A DNA stretch of 64,000 bases from Lentisphaerota bacterium (GCA_015061625.1 SUWG01000007.1:1-64000), one strand, 5' to 3'; positions 36,639 through 47,237 are shown, counted from the stretch's first letter. The notes: a model not told the origin generated them from the letters alone. Numbers and translations: made by a program.

Positions 36639-39356
36639 TTACTTATCCTGTTCGATGGCGGCCTGCGCGGCGGCAAGGCGGGCCAGCGGCACCCGGAAGG
36701 GGCTGCAGGAAACGTAATTCAATCCGGCGGCATGGCAGAATGCGACCGATTTGGGATCGCCGCCCTGTTCGCCGCAGATACCGATCTTGAGATTCGGCCG
36801 GGTGGTACGACCACCCTGAACGGCGAATTCGATCAGACGGCCGACGCCGCGGGTATCGATCGTTTGGAAGGGGTCGGCATCCAGCAGTTTTTTGCAGAGG
36901 TAGTCCGGCAGGAAGGCCCCGACGTCATCCCGGCTGAAACCGAAGGTCATCTGGGTCAGGTCGTTGGTTCCGAAACTGAAAAATTCTGCAACTTCCGCCA
37001 TCTGGTCGGCCAGCAGAGCCGCACGCGGGATCTCGATCATCGAACCGATTTTGTAATCGATTTTCTTGAGATTGTAGGCTTTTGCGACGTCAGCTGCGAC
37101 TTCTTCCAGCATGGCTTTTTTGAAGCGCAATTCAGAAACGTCGCAGGTGACCGGGATCATGATTTCCGGTACGCAGTTTCCGACTTCCACAGCGGCTTCC
37201 AGAATGGCGCGCATCTGGGCGCGGGCGACTTCCGGATAGGTGATGCCCAAACGGACGCCACGGTGTCCCATCATCGGGTTGCTTTCATGGAGAGCTTCGG
37301 CACGTTTGGCGATTTCCATGGGATCGATACCCAGAGCGGAAGCCAGTTCTTTACGTTTGCTGCTTTCATTCGGCACGAATTCGTGCAACGGGGGATCGAG
37401 CAGACGGAAAGTGACCGGTTTACCATCCATGGCGAGCAGAGTATCTTTGACGCTGGCTTTCATGAATGGGAAAAGTTCTTTGATCGCCACTTCGCGCTCG
37501 GCAGAACTGTTGGCAAGAATCATTTTGCGCAGATAGAAGAGCGGTTTTTCGCTGTTTTTGCCATAGAACATATGTTCGGTACGGAAAAGTCCGATACCTT
37601 CAGCACCGAATGAACGGGCGACTTTGGCATCTTCCGGAGTATCGGCATTGGCGCGGACACCGAGTTTGCGGTATTTGTCGGCCAGAGCCATAAAACGCTG
37701 GAACATTTTGTTTTCGCTGGAATCCATCGTGGCGAGTGCGCCCTGATAGACATATCCGCGGCTGCCATTCAAACTGAGGAAATCCCCGCGTTTGAAAGTT
37801 TTGCCGGCGGCTTTCATCGTGCCGTTGATCTCATCAATGATGAGTGAACCTGCGCCGACGATACAACATTTGCCCCAGCCGCGGCAAACGAGAGCGGCGT
37901 GACTGGTCATACCGCCGCGGGCAGTAAGGATACCGACTGCACCGCGCATACCTTCGACATCTTCGGGGTTGGTTTCTTCACGCACGAGGATAACGCTTTC
38001 GCCTTTGGCGGCGGCGGCAATAACTTCCTCACTGGAGAATACGATTTTGCCGACTGCGCCGCCGGGGCCGGCGGGGAGACCTTTGGCGATGATATCGCCG
38101 CGTTCATGGGCTTCTTTTTCCTCATTGATATCGAGGATGGGGTGGAGCAATTCATCCAACTGGCTGGGGCTGACCCGGCAGACGGCAGTTTTTTCATCGA
38201 TAAGTTTTTCATCGAGCATATCGATAGCCATGGTAACGGCGGCAGTACCGGTGCGTTTGCCGACACGGCACTGGAGCATGAAAAGTTTGCCTTCCTGGAT
38301 GGTGAATTCGATATCGAGCATATCGTGATAGTGTGCTTCGAGTTTGTTGCGGATGGCGAACAACTCTTTGTAGATCACCGGATAAAGCTCTTCCATGGAT
38401 TTGAGGTGTTTATTCTGTTCATTGCAGGTATCGGCATTGAGCGGATTGGGGGTGCGGGTACCGGCAACGACGTCTTCGCCCTGGGCGTTGATGAGCCATT
38501 CGCCGTAGAATTTGTTGTCACCGGTCGCCGGGTCGCGGGTGAATGCCACACCGGTAGCACTGGTGTCGCCCATATTGCCGAAAACCATGCTCTGCACGTT
38601 TACCGCAGTACCCCAGTCATCCGGAATACCCTCGATTCTGCGGTAGGCGACCGCTTTTTTACCGTTCCAGCTTTTGAGAACTGCGCCGATACCGCCGGCC
38701 AACTGGGCCATGGGATCATCGGGGAATTCTTTGCCGAGAGTTTCTTTGATCTGTTTTTTGAAAACTTCGCAGAGATATTTGAGATCATCGACGGTAAGAT
38801 CGGTGTCATATTTGTATCCGCGCTGTTCTTTGTGGGCATCCATGATGGCATCGAGCTGACGGCGGATGGCTTTGCCTTCGGCAGGTTCGATACCTTCGGC
38901 TTTTTCCATGACCACGTCGCTGTACATCATGATCAACCGGCGGTAGGCATCGTAAGCGAAACGCTCATTGCCGGTTTTGGCGATCAGGCCGGGCAGGGTG
39001 CTGCTGGAAAGACCGACATTGAGAACGGTTTCCATCATACCGGGCATACTGCTTCTTGCACCGGAACGGCAGGAGACCAGAAGCGGATTTTCCGGATCAC
39101 CGAATTTCATGCCCATTACGCTTTCGATATGGGTAAGGGCGGCTTTGACCTGATCGTCGACCCCGGCGGGCAGTTTGTTGCCGTTTTTGAAGTAGTCAAC
39201 ACAGCATTCTGTGGTGACCGTGAAGCCCGGAGGCACGGGCAGACCGAGGTTGGCCATTTCTGCGAGGTTGGCACCTTTGCCACCGAGGAGGTTCTTCATG
39301 GAACCGTCACCTTCGGTGCAGTTGCCGCCGAAAGTGTACACATACTTTTTCGTCAT
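36639..39356 (-). CDS. ppdK: pyruvate, phosphate dikinase
   Basis: GGKGANLAEMANLGLPVPPGFTVTTE, GGMTSHAALVCRGWGKCCIVG, GLFRTEHMF, FSFGTNDLTQMTFGFSRDD, GICGEQGGDPKSVAFCHAAGLNYVSCSPFRVPLARLAAAQA. Confidence 0.97.
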   Translation of the reverse strand: MTKKYVYTFGGNCTEGDGSMKNLLGGKGANLAEMANLGLPVPPGFTVTTECCVDYFKNGNKLPAGVDDQVKAALTHIESVMGMKFGDPENPLLVSCRSGARSSMPGMMETVLNVGLSSSTLPGLIAKTGNERFAYDAYRRLIMMYSDVVMEKAEGIEPAEGKAIRRQLDAIMDAHKEQRGYKYDTDLTVDDLKYLCEVFKKQIKETLGKEFPDDPMAQLAGGIGAVLKSWNGKKAVAYRRIEGIPDDWGTAVNVQSMVFGNMGDTSATGVAFTRDPATGDNKFYGEWLINAQGEDVVAGTRTPNPLNADTCNEQNKHLKSMEELYPVIYKELFAIRNKLEAHYHDMLDIEFTIQEGKLFMLQCRVGKRTGTAAVTMAIDMLDEKLIDEKTAVCRVSPSQLDELLHPILDINEEKEAHERGDIIAKGLPAGPGGAVGKIVFSSEEVIAAAAKGESVILVREETNPEDVEGMRGAVGILTARGGMTSHAALVCRGWGKCCIVGAGSLIIDEINGTMKAAGKTFKRGDFLSLNGSRGYVYQGALATMDSSENKMFQRFMALADKYRKLGVRANADTPEDAKVARSFGAEGIGLFRTEHMFYGKNSEKPLFYLRKMILANSSAEREVAIKELFPFMKASVKDTLLAMDGKPVTFRLLDPPLHEFVPNESSKRKELASALGIDPMEIAKRAEALHESNPMMGHRGVRLGITYPEVARAQMRAILEAAVEVGNCVPEIMIPVTCDVSELRFKKAMLEEVAADVAKAYNLKKIDYKIGSMIEIPRAALLADQMAEVAEFFSFGTNDLTQMTFGFSRDDVGAFLPDYLCKKLLDADPFQTIDTRGVGRLIEFAVQGGRTTRPNLKIGICGEQGGDPKSVAFCHAAGLNYVSCSPFRVPLARLAAAQAAIEQDK

Positions 39357-39485
39357 TTTTCTTTCTTTTCCTTTCTTTCTCTTGCCTGCTGCGGATCACC
39401 TGGGCAATGAATTGAAAAATCCGGCAAGAAGCAAAATCGATTCATGTGCCTTGTGCCGGAATTTTATTTTTTTTATGCCGCAGTG

Positions 39486-39908
39486 TTACTTGAATGTTCT
39501 CAATGCTTCAAGAATCCGCTCTTTGTCCTTATGTTTGTCCAGTCCGACGACGATAAACGAACCGGAAACTTCGTAAATGGGGTAGGGGATACCGATAAAA
39601 TATACCCGTTTATTCTGTTTGATGCGCTCCAGGCGGGTGCGTTGATCGGCACGGGAAATATCATATTTGTAGACACCGATATTGGATTCCCCGATGCGCA
39701 GTTCCAAAGCGTCGGATGCTGAAAGCGGTCTGGGGTCGAGCGGGCGGACAGCATCGACTCTGATGCCGTTTCTATTGAGGTGATTGACAAAATCCACCGG
39801 ACGCAGATAGTTGTTATCCTGGCCGTATGAATTACAACCGGTTGCCAACAGGCAAATTGCGGCCATCACCAAAAGGAATAAACCTTTTAACAGAACTGCT
39901 TTTTTCAT
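39486..39908 (-). CDS. hypothetical lipoprotein
   Basis: MKKAVLLKGLFLLVMAAICLLATGCNSYG lipobox. Confidence 0.75.
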   Translation of the reverse strand: MKKAVLLKGLFLLVMAAICLLATGCNSYGQDNNYLRPVDFVNHLNRNGIRVDAVRPLDPRPLSASDALELRIGESNIGVYKYDISRADQRTRLERIKQNKRVYFIGIPYPIYEVSGSFIVVGLDKHKDKERILEALRTFK

Positions 39909-40084
39909 AAATTTACACCAAAAATTTCACATATCATATAATATATCACCTCACCGCAGTTGTGTCAAGGGTAAAAAAGATAAAAAAGTCCATGCATTTG
40001 CACAAAATGTGCATATTGCACCGGCGTATTTTGGTGCTATATTATATGAATGACACCTGTTAAAGTAAATAAAGGAGGTTTTTT

Positions 40085-41002
40085 ATGCGTATTCTGGTTA
40101 CAGGCGGAGCCGGTTTTATCGGCAGTCATCTGGTGGAACACTTTCAGGGGAAGGCTGATGTGCGGGTTTTGGATAGCTTGCGCAGTGGTTACAAGGCCAA
40201 TTTGACCGGTTTTGATGTGGAATTTATCGAAGGCGACATCCGTGACCGGGCGATCGTTGACAAGGCGATGAAAGATGTGGATTATGTTTTCCATCTGGCG
40301 GCGATGATCAGCGTGCCGGAATCGATGACCAAAATCACCGAATGTATCGAGATCAACAATACCGGTATGATCAATGTTTTGGAAGCAGCCGCAGAAAACG
40401 GGGTGAAAAAACTCTGTTTCAGCACCTCTGCGGCGATTTACGGTGACAATCCGGTCGTGCCGAAAGTTGAAACCATGTTCCCCGAACCCAAAAGTCCTTA
40501 TGCCATAACCAAACTTGACGGCGAATATTATTGCGGTATGTTTACCAAAGAGGGCCGTTTGCAGACTGCCTGTTTGCGTTATTTCAATGTATTCGGCCCC
40601 CGTCAGGACCCCAAAAGTGCTTATGCCGCCGCAGTACCGATTTTCATTGCCAAGGCGTTGAATAACGAAGATATCACCGTTTTCGGTGACGGCGAGCAGA
40701 CCCGTGACTTTGTATTCGTCAAAGATGTGGTCGCTGCCAATGCGTTCTTTGCGATGAATGATGTTACCGGAGTTCACAATATTGCTTACGGCGGCCGTAT
40801 CACGATCAACGATCTGGCATCCGAGATCATCCGCCTGACCGGTTCCAAATCAAAGATCGTCCATTTGCCGGAGCGTGCCGGAGATGTGAAACACTCCATG
40901 GCGGCGGTGGATAAACTCAAGGCGACCGGTTTTGTTCCCGGTCACACCTTTGCCGAGGCACTGGCGCAGACCATTGAGGCCTATAAAGCCGCCCGCAAAT
41001 AA
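40085..41002 (+). CDS. NAD-dependent epimerase/dehydratase (UDP-glucose 4-epimerase-like)
   Basis: MRILVTGGAGFIGSHLVEHF, STSAAIYGDNPVVPK, YAITKLDGEYYC, RYFNVFGPRQDP. Confidence 0.93.
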   Translation: MRILVTGGAGFIGSHLVEHFQGKADVRVLDSLRSGYKANLTGFDVEFIEGDIRDRAIVDKAMKDVDYVFHLAAMISVPESMTKITECIEINNTGMINVLEAAAENGVKKLCFSTSAAIYGDNPVVPKVETMFPEPKSPYAITKLDGEYYCGMFTKEGRLQTACLRYFNVFGPRQDPKSAYAAAVPIFIAKALNNEDITVFGDGEQTRDFVFVKDVVAANAFFAMNDVTGVHNIAYGGRITINDLASEIIRLTGSKSKIVHLPERAGDVKHSMAAVDKLKATGFVPGHTFAEALAQTIEAYKAARK

Positions 41003-41021
41003 TGGTTTGCTGAAAAAAAGT

Positions 41022-41057
41022 AACCGGAGAAAAAGGCTTTTCTCCGGTTGTTTTTTT
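41022..41057 (+). terminator. intrinsic terminator
   Basis: AACCGGAGA...TCTCCGGTT then TTTTTTT. Confidence 0.85.
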
Positions 41058-41063
41058 GCATAA

Positions 41064-41092
41064 AAAACGGCGGGCAAAATTCCCGCCGTTTT
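41064..41092 (-). terminator. intrinsic terminator for the 41106-41393 gene
   Basis: AAAACGGCGGG...CCCGCCGTTTT between convergent genes. Confidence 0.75.
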
Positions 41093-41105
41093 CTTTTCAG
41101 ACTTT

Positions 41106-41393
41106 TTATTTTTCGACTTCAACGGTCACCGTGTCGTCATCGTAGGTGATCTTGATATTGATTTCTTCAGTTTCGCCCATGCAGGAAACTTTGGCTTTGG
41201 CAGTATACTTGTCAGTGTCAATTTCTTTGATATCATAGATATCTTCGCATTTTACATCAAAACCGAAATCTTCGAAAATTTCTTCAACCAACGGAGTGGC
41301 ATCGGCTTTGATGTCTTCTTCGCTGCGGCAACCGGTAAGGGCGAGGGTCAGACCGAGCATGATCATGGCGAAAATTGAGGAGAGCTTTTTCAT
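41106..41393 (-). CDS. small hypothetical lipoprotein (DUF4333-like in layout)
   Basis: MKKLSSIFAMIMLGLTLALTGCRSEED lipobox; acidic ~75-aa mature part. Confidence 0.7.
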   Translation of the reverse strand: MKKLSSIFAMIMLGLTLALTGCRSEEDIKADATPLVEEIFEDFGFDVKCEDIYDIKEIDTDKYTAKAKVSCMGETEEINIKITYDDDTVTVEVEK

Positions 41394-41494
41394 TTTTTTT
41401 GTTCCTTTTTTTGTGTGTCCCCACTAAACATTGATCAGCAAATTTTTGCTGAAACCGCATTAAATATAACTTCTTGAGCCGGATTTGTCAAACG

Positions 41495-44014
41495 CTATTT
41501 GTCATATCTGGTGAAAAAAATCTCATTTTGTGCAATAATTTCCCCGGCATTGCGGGCGAGGAAGATGTTGTACTTGCCTGCCGGCAGACACCAATGGTGC
41601 AATTCCGGGTGGAAACAGGCGAAGTCACGCCACCGGAGATCAAAGGTTACTTCCTTACTTTCTCCGGGGGCGAGGGTTACTTTGGCAAAGCCTTTGAGTT
41701 CTTTGAGCGGGCGGGGGAATTCCGGTGCATCGGCGCCAACGTAAAGTTGGATGACTTCTTTGCCGGAATATTCCGAAATATTGGTTACTTTGGCTGTCAC
41801 ACTGCACGCCGCATCAAGCGTGGTCATGCCGGTCTGATTGATGGCAGATAATTCGATTTTGAAGTCAGAATAACTTAATCCGTAACCGAATGGGTAACGC
41901 AATACCGTTTTCTCCCGGTCGAAGTAACGATAGCCGGTAAAGATGCCTTCATCATAACGCACTCTGGGGTCTTCATCTGCCCGGTTGCCCGGATAGTTGC
42001 CGTTGGCATGGCACGGGTAGTCGTTCAGATTTTTTGCCCATGACATCGGCAGACGTCCGGAAGGATTGACTTTGCCGGCAAGAATATCGCTCAAAACTTC
42101 GCCTCCGGCCTGCCCCGGATACCAGAGCATGATCAAGGCGGCAACATCATCGATCCACTTTTCCACATCCATAACCCCACCGCCGGTAAGGGTGACGATG
42201 GTGCGGGGATTGATCGCTGCCAGTTTGGCGATCAGGGCATCCTGCTTGCCGGGCATGGTCAATGAAGCGATATCGGCGGCTTGGAAGTCCCCCCAGCCGA
42301 GAGCTTCTTTATCTTCCATGTGAGTTCTTCCGGCGCAGAAGATCACCGCATCGGCAGAGGCGGCTTCGGCGAGCAGCTCATTTTCGGCTTGTGCGATGCT
42401 TTCCGGATTTTCGAGAGCGATCCTGAAACTGGAAAAGTTTGGAAATTCCGTGGAAAATTCAATTTCCAACCGGGCATTATCTGCTTCGCCGGGGGCAAGT
42501 TCATAAGTGTGGATCAACTCTTCATGGATATTTTCCCAGATGAGTTTGCCGTTGAGTTTTATTTTGCATTTATCAGCATTGGGGGAGAAGATCAACCGCA
42601 GATTTTTGCTGTTAACCGGCGGATTGAGGGTGGCGGTCATGCGTACTGCAAAACCGGTTTGAGGCAGCAGATTTTTTTCATTATCGGTGCTGTTGGCGAT
42701 CTGATTGGTTGCTGTGGTAAAATTCCAACTGCCGGAGTCATTGAAGTTTTCAAAGAGGATATCCCGGTTTTCCGCCATTGCCTGTTGATCGGGGTAGTAG
42801 ACGCATTTGATGCCGTCCGGGCCGAAAAAACCTTCCGGGCAGGGCAATGCATGATCGAAACGGATAGTTGGAATATATTTTATTTCGACATGGTTTTTTT
42901 CAGCGTATTTTTGTAATCCGGCAAGCGGAGTGATCTCTTTTTCGGTGAATACCGCTCCGGAACCGCCCTGATCGCGCAAAGTTCCCCGGTGGTGACGGAA
43001 GTCGGCGTTGGGGCCGGAAACGACGATTTTCCGGATTTTTTTAGTGTCCAAAGGCAAAATGTTATTCTTGTTTTTCAGCAGTACGATGCTGTTTTCCGCG
43101 CATTCACGGGCGTTGGCGGCCTGAAATTCGCCGCCGCAGTTGCCGGCAGGTTTCAAGCCGTCGATCGCACCGGTGCGGCAAAGCAGACGCAGGATACGGC
43201 GGACTTTTTCATCGATGAGCGATTCCGGGATCATTCCGCTTTTGACCAGCGGCAGAAGTTTTTCCGGGGTGAATTGTACTCCGGGGCCGGGCATTTCCAG
43301 ATCCAGACCGCCCAAAGCGCATCCGGCAGTATCGTGAGCGGCCCCCCAGTCGCAGACCATAACTCCGTCAAAACCCCACTCCCGTTTGGCGATCAGATCC
43401 TGGGTGAAACCGTTTTCTGCGGCATAAGTGCCGTTTATCCGGTTGTAACTTGACATGAGCATCCACGGCTGACTTTCTTTGACTGCGATTTCAAATGCGG
43501 TAAGATACAATTCCCGCAACGTCCTTTCATCGATATCGGAACTGCCGGTCGTGCGGCAGATCTCCTGATTATTCAGTGCGAGGTGTTTGGGAGTGGCGGC
43601 AACATTTTCACTCTGGCAGCCCCGGATATATCCGGCGGCAGTCTTGCCGGCAAGGTGTGGATCTTCTCCGTAGTATTCAAAGTTTCGTCCGTTAAGCGGA
43701 GTACGCAGTAAATTCATTCCCGGCCCGAGGCTGACCCCGATGCCGAGGGCCTTGCAGTCAAGGGCGATGGTTCTGCCGTATTTTTCTGCCAGTTCCTGGT
43801 CGAACGATGCCGCCAAAGCCACGCCGCAAGGCAGGGCCGTTGCCGGTTGGAGAGTTTCGGTATTGCGTACCCCCTGCGGACCGTCGGCCATTTCCATCTC
43901 ATGGATCCCAAGCCGGGGAATTGCGGCGGTTTTCAACGTCGATGCTCCGGCGCAGAGGGTGATTTTTTCTTCCGTAGTCAATTCGGCGAGTAACTTTTCA
44001 ATACGTTTTTCCAT
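41495..44014 (-). CDS. glycoside hydrolase family 3 (beta-glucosidase-like) with fibronectin III-like C-terminus
   Basis: MADGPQGVRN, FDGVMVCDWGAAHDT, AENSIVLLKNKNNILPL, SGRLPMSWAKNLNDYP, RYPFGYGLSYSDFK. Confidence 0.93.
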   Translation of the reverse strand: MEKRIEKLLAELTTEEKITLCAGASTLKTAAIPRLGIHEMEMADGPQGVRNTETLQPATALPCGVALAASFDQELAEKYGRTIALDCKALGIGVSLGPGMNLLRTPLNGRNFEYYGEDPHLAGKTAAGYIRGCQSENVAATPKHLALNNQEICRTTGSSDIDERTLRELYLTAFEIAVKESQPWMLMSSYNRINGTYAAENGFTQDLIAKREWGFDGVMVCDWGAAHDTAGCALGGLDLEMPGPGVQFTPEKLLPLVKSGMIPESLIDEKVRRILRLLCRTGAIDGLKPAGNCGGEFQAANARECAENSIVLLKNKNNILPLDTKKIRKIVVSGPNADFRHHRGTLRDQGGSGAVFTEKEITPLAGLQKYAEKNHVEIKYIPTIRFDHALPCPEGFFGPDGIKCVYYPDQQAMAENRDILFENFNDSGSWNFTTATNQIANSTDNEKNLLPQTGFAVRMTATLNPPVNSKNLRLIFSPNADKCKIKLNGKLIWENIHEELIHTYELAPGEADNARLEIEFSTEFPNFSSFRIALENPESIAQAENELLAEAASADAVIFCAGRTHMEDKEALGWGDFQAADIASLTMPGKQDALIAKLAAINPRTIVTLTGGGVMDVEKWIDDVAALIMLWYPGQAGGEVLSDILAGKVNPSGRLPMSWAKNLNDYPCHANGNYPGNRADEDPRVRYDEGIFTGYRYFDREKTVLRYPFGYGLSYSDFKIELSAINQTGMTTLDAACSVTAKVTNISEYSGKEVIQLYVGADAPEFPRPLKELKGFAKVTLAPGESKEVTFDLRWRDFACFHPELHHWCLPAGKYNIFLARNAGEIIAQNEIFFTRYDK

Positions 44015-44240
44015 AATAAGCATACCATATTTTCATTTGGTCATCTTTTATTGTGATCTCATTAAAATATACCACGGTTTGGCTGAAAAAAGAATGGATA
44101 AAAAGTTTTTTCAGATGACAAAAAAGTGTATTTTTGGATGATTTTCTGCAGAAAAACATAAATCTGTAAAAATGTGAAAATTATGACTTGATTTCTTGCG
44201 CGGTTAAGATATATTCTATATTGACAAGGAGGGAACATAT

Positions 44241-44462
44241 ATGAGCGTTGATTTTGTATTTCCGGATAATGTCCGGCTCAATGAAGATGCTGCTTATGTG
44301 GAAAAGTTGCGTGCCGTAATGGCCAAAAACGGCGGTTATTGCCCGTGCCGTATTTCGCGAACAGCGGAAAATTTGTGTGTCTGCCGGGAGTTTCAAGAGC
44401 AGATCGCAGATGCGGATTTTGAAGGTTTTTGCCATTGCAAACTGTATTACAAGGAGAAATGA
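44241..44462 (+). CDS. ferredoxin:thioredoxin reductase catalytic-subunit-like protein
   Basis: 73 aa with GGYCPCRISRTAENLCVCREFQ...GFCHCKLYYKE (CxC-CxC-CHC). Confidence 0.8.
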   Translation: MSVDFVFPDNVRLNEDAAYVEKLRAVMAKNGGYCPCRISRTAENLCVCREFQEQIADADFEGFCHCKLYYKEK

Positions 44463-44465
44463 ATC

Positions 44466-44783
44466 ATGGCAGTTTTACATTTGAATAAGGAATCTTTTGA
44501 GAAACTTACCCGGCAGCAGGCACAACCCGTTTTGATCGACTTCTGGGCGACATGGTGCGGGCCGTGTCAGAAGCTTACGCCGGAATTGGAGGCTTTGTCG
44601 GCAGACTATCCGGAATTGATCGTTGGCAAAATAAACGTGGAGGATGCGGAAAATATCCAGTTGGCAGCTTCTTTGGGGGTGAATTCCATTCCGGCACTGT
44701 TTTTCTATCGCAACGGCAAATTGGAAAAACAGTTGGTCGGTTTCACGACCAAAGACGATCTGGCCAGAAAACTTGGCTTGTAA
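44466..44783 (+). CDS. trxA: thioredoxin
   Basis: VLIDFWATWCGPCQKLTPELEALS, VNSIPALFFYRNGK. Confidence 0.95.
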   Translation: MAVLHLNKESFEKLTRQQAQPVLIDFWATWCGPCQKLTPELEALSADYPELIVGKINVEDAENIQLAASLGVNSIPALFFYRNGKLEKQLVGFTTKDDLARKLGL

Positions 44784-44795
44784 CCGGGAGGCAAT

Positions 44796-45635
44796 ATGGG
44801 ATTTTTCTCTGATTTGTGGGGACGGTATCAATCTGAAATCATTTCATTGGGAGAATCATTGTTGATTTCCCTGCTGGTGATTTTTGTAGCATGGTGTCTG
44901 GCAAAGATCATAAAGAAAATGATCACCCGCTGGGTTGAAAAACTTCATCATGTTGACCGTTCTATCGTTCATGTATTTTATGCCGTAGTCAAAGTAGTTA
45001 TCTGGATACTGGCATTGCTGATAATTCTGAATCGTTTCGGAGTCAATACCGCCGGGATTCTTACGGTGCTGGGTGCTGCCGGTCTGGCTGTCGGTCTGGC
45101 GATAAAAGATTCGTTGAGCAATATTGCCGCCGGGTTGATGCTGTTCATTCTGCGGCCGTATAAATCCGGCGATTATGTGGATTGCGGCAGTGTCAGCGGC
45201 ACGATAAAAGAAATGGGATTGTTTTCGACGGAATTGTGTACCGTTGACGGAATGTTTGTGATGATTCCCAACAGTGTGATTTTTTCGGCACCGGTGAAAA
45301 ATTATTCCCGCAACCCCCGCCGCCGGGCGGATATTTCAGTGGGGATCGCCTACAACGATGATCTTTCGGTTGCTTTGAAAGTGCTTGACCAATTGATGAG
45401 ATCCCATGAGAAAGTCCTGAATGATCCCGCTCCGGAAGTGCTGGTTTCGGAATTGGCGGATAATTCGGTAAATCTCACTTTACGTTTCTGGGTGGAAAAC
45501 AGCAGTTTCTGGGAGGTCTACTGGCAGATAAAATCGCAACTCAAACCGGTTATTGAGGGTGCCGGGCTGACGATCCCGTTCCCGCAACGGGTCATTACGC
45601 TGGCTTCTCCGTTACCTCTGGAACAGAGCAAATAA
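44796..45635 (+). CDS. small-conductance mechanosensitive channel (MscS family)
   Basis: VLGAAGLAVGLAIKDSLSNIAAGLMLFILRPYKSGDYVDCG, MIPNSVIFSAPVKNYSRNPRRRADISVGIAYNDD. Confidence 0.93.
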   Translation: MGFFSDLWGRYQSEIISLGESLLISLLVIFVAWCLAKIIKKMITRWVEKLHHVDRSIVHVFYAVVKVVIWILALLIILNRFGVNTAGILTVLGAAGLAVGLAIKDSLSNIAAGLMLFILRPYKSGDYVDCGSVSGTIKEMGLFSTELCTVDGMFVMIPNSVIFSAPVKNYSRNPRRRADISVGIAYNDDLSVALKVLDQLMRSHEKVLNDPAPEVLVSELADNSVNLTLRFWVENSSFWEVYWQIKSQLKPVIEGAGLTIPFPQRVITLASPLPLEQSK

Positions 45636-45648
45636 CGGAAAATCAAAT

Positions 45649-45879
45649 ATGCAGTGGTATTGGCTGATCTGTGGGATTTTGATGCTTTTGATGGAGTTCG
45701 GCATAAAAGGCAAATTGATCTGTTTTTTCGGATTATCCGCCCTGATTGCCGGAGCCGTTTATTTCTTTCATCCGTTGCCGCAGTTATGGCAGTTTGCCAT
45801 ATTCGGCGGTGGTGGAGTATTGTTCTCTGCGGTATACCATTTTTTGCGGTATTCCCGCAGAAAACACCAAAGCAGATGA
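45649..45879 (+). CDS. small membrane protein
   Basis: 76 aa with two hydrophobic segments, 13 bp after mscS on the same strand. Confidence 0.6.
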   Translation: MQWYWLICGILMLLMEFGIKGKLICFFGLSALIAGAVYFFHPLPQLWQFAIFGGGGVLFSAVYHFLRYSRRKHQSR

Positions 45880-45884
45880 TGCTT

Positions 45885-47237
45885 TTATGCCCGTTTGCGG
45901 CGGCATATGACAAGAGTTATCAAGCCCCAGCTCAACAGCATTACAGTACAGAATATCCATACCGGCAGCCAGCCGACGGTAAAAACCAGTGTCAGGGCAA
46001 AAGCGGTCCATAAACCGCCGCCCATGATCGGTTCATGGATAAGTTGTTTGTAGCCGAATGATGCGGCGGCGACGGTTTTATTTTCCGGATCGACGGTACG
46101 CAAGAGCATCAATCCGGTGGCGGTTACGCCCAATCCCTGACCGAATTCTGCAATGGCACACTCAAACCATGCCTGTTTGAAAAGTTTGGGAGCGACATAG
46201 AGAAAAAGCAGTAAACTCCAGAGCAATCCGGCACTCATCATGATAACCAGCGGCAACCAGTTTTCGGCGACGACGGCCAATTTGATCGTTGCAACTGCCG
46301 CAACGACGAGGAAATCCAGCGAAGCACCGGAAAGCCGCTGCATCTGACCGTGGTCGATCAGGTGATCGGCTTTGAGTTTCTGAAAGAGTTTCTGAATGAT
46401 CACGCCGCCGATCATGCACAGCGGAAAGAGCGGAAATCCGGAAAAAACTCTGGTCGTCGCATCCGGAAAGAAACGCAGTTCGGCAACTTGCAGTATCTTG
46501 AGCATGAAAAATCCCAGCAGAATGGATAATCCGATCATGGCGATATGCCATGCCAGAGAATCAATGGAATCGGAAAATACGGTTTGTGCTCCGGCAGATG
46601 GTCTTTCATTTGCGCTGTAAATACCGAGTTTTTCCGCTTTGTCACGTTCTTTGAAAGTGCGGACTGAACTGATGATTTTTTTATTCAGAGCCCAGTTGAT
46701 CAATGCCATACCGAAAAGGATTCCGAAAATCATTCCGCCGGTAGCCACGGTCAATCCGAGATCTTTGCCGTCCGCCCAATGGGCCTCAAAGGTGGAAGTC
46801 AAACCGCCGACTGTGCCGTGACCGCCCTCAAAGCCGATTTCCAGCAGATTGCCGAATGCCGGATTTACTCCGAAAAGCGGAGCCAGCAGGAAACCGGCCA
46901 ATCCCAAACCGACGACATATTGTCCCCATGCCAGCATTTGTCCCATGCAGAGCTGGGGAAGGGCCATTTTGAAAATTTCTTTGATTTTCGGAGTGATCGT
47001 ACCGAGGAAAAGGGCGGCGAAGATAACGTTGATCAGGAATCCCGGCAGTTTGCCGATGCCTTGAATGACTTCCGGCGGAAAATATGAACCGGCAAGCGAA
47101 AGAATGATCAACCCGATGATACCGCCGATCACGGAACTGGGCAGATAGAGTCTTTGAAGCACCGGAATACCCAGACGGATCAATTTCCCGGCAACCAGCA
47201 ACAGTGATAAGAAACAAAAAATGATAACAGCAGTCAT
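45885..47237 (-). CDS. gltS: sodium:glutamate symporter GltS-like
   Basis: LRLYLPSSVIGGIIGL-type segment, IGFEGGHGTVGGLTSTFEAHWADGKDLGLTVATGGMIFGI. Start at ATG 47237. Confidence 0.85.
   Translation of the reverse strand: MTAVIIFCFLSLLLVAGKLIRLGIPVLQRLYLPSSVIGGIIGLIILSLAGSYFPPEVIQGIGKLPGFLINVIFAALFLGTITPKIKEIFKMALPQLCMGQMLAWGQYVVGLGLAGFLLAPLFGVNPAFGNLLEIGFEGGHGTVGGLTSTFEAHWADGKDLGLTVATGGMIFGILFGMALINWALNKKIISSVRTFKERDKAEKLGIYSANERPSAGAQTVFSDSIDSLAWHIAMIGLSILLGFFMLKILQVAELRFFPDATTRVFSGFPLFPLCMIGGVIIQKLFQKLKADHLIDHGQMQRLSGASLDFLVVAAVATIKLAVVAENWLPLVIMMSAGLLWSLLLFLYVAPKLFKQAWFECAIAEFGQGLGVTATGLMLLRTVDPENKTVAAASFGYKQLIHEPIMGGGLWTAFALTLVFTVGWLPVWIFCTVMLLSWGLITLVICRRKRA

Noticed and set aside
36621-39410. 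Long plus-strand ORFs 36621-37613 (330 aa) and 37899-39410 (503 aa)
   Set aside because: Fully antisense to ppdK, whose motifs are unmistakable. Their Phe/Gly/Asp/His-rich compositions are typical of shadow ORFs.
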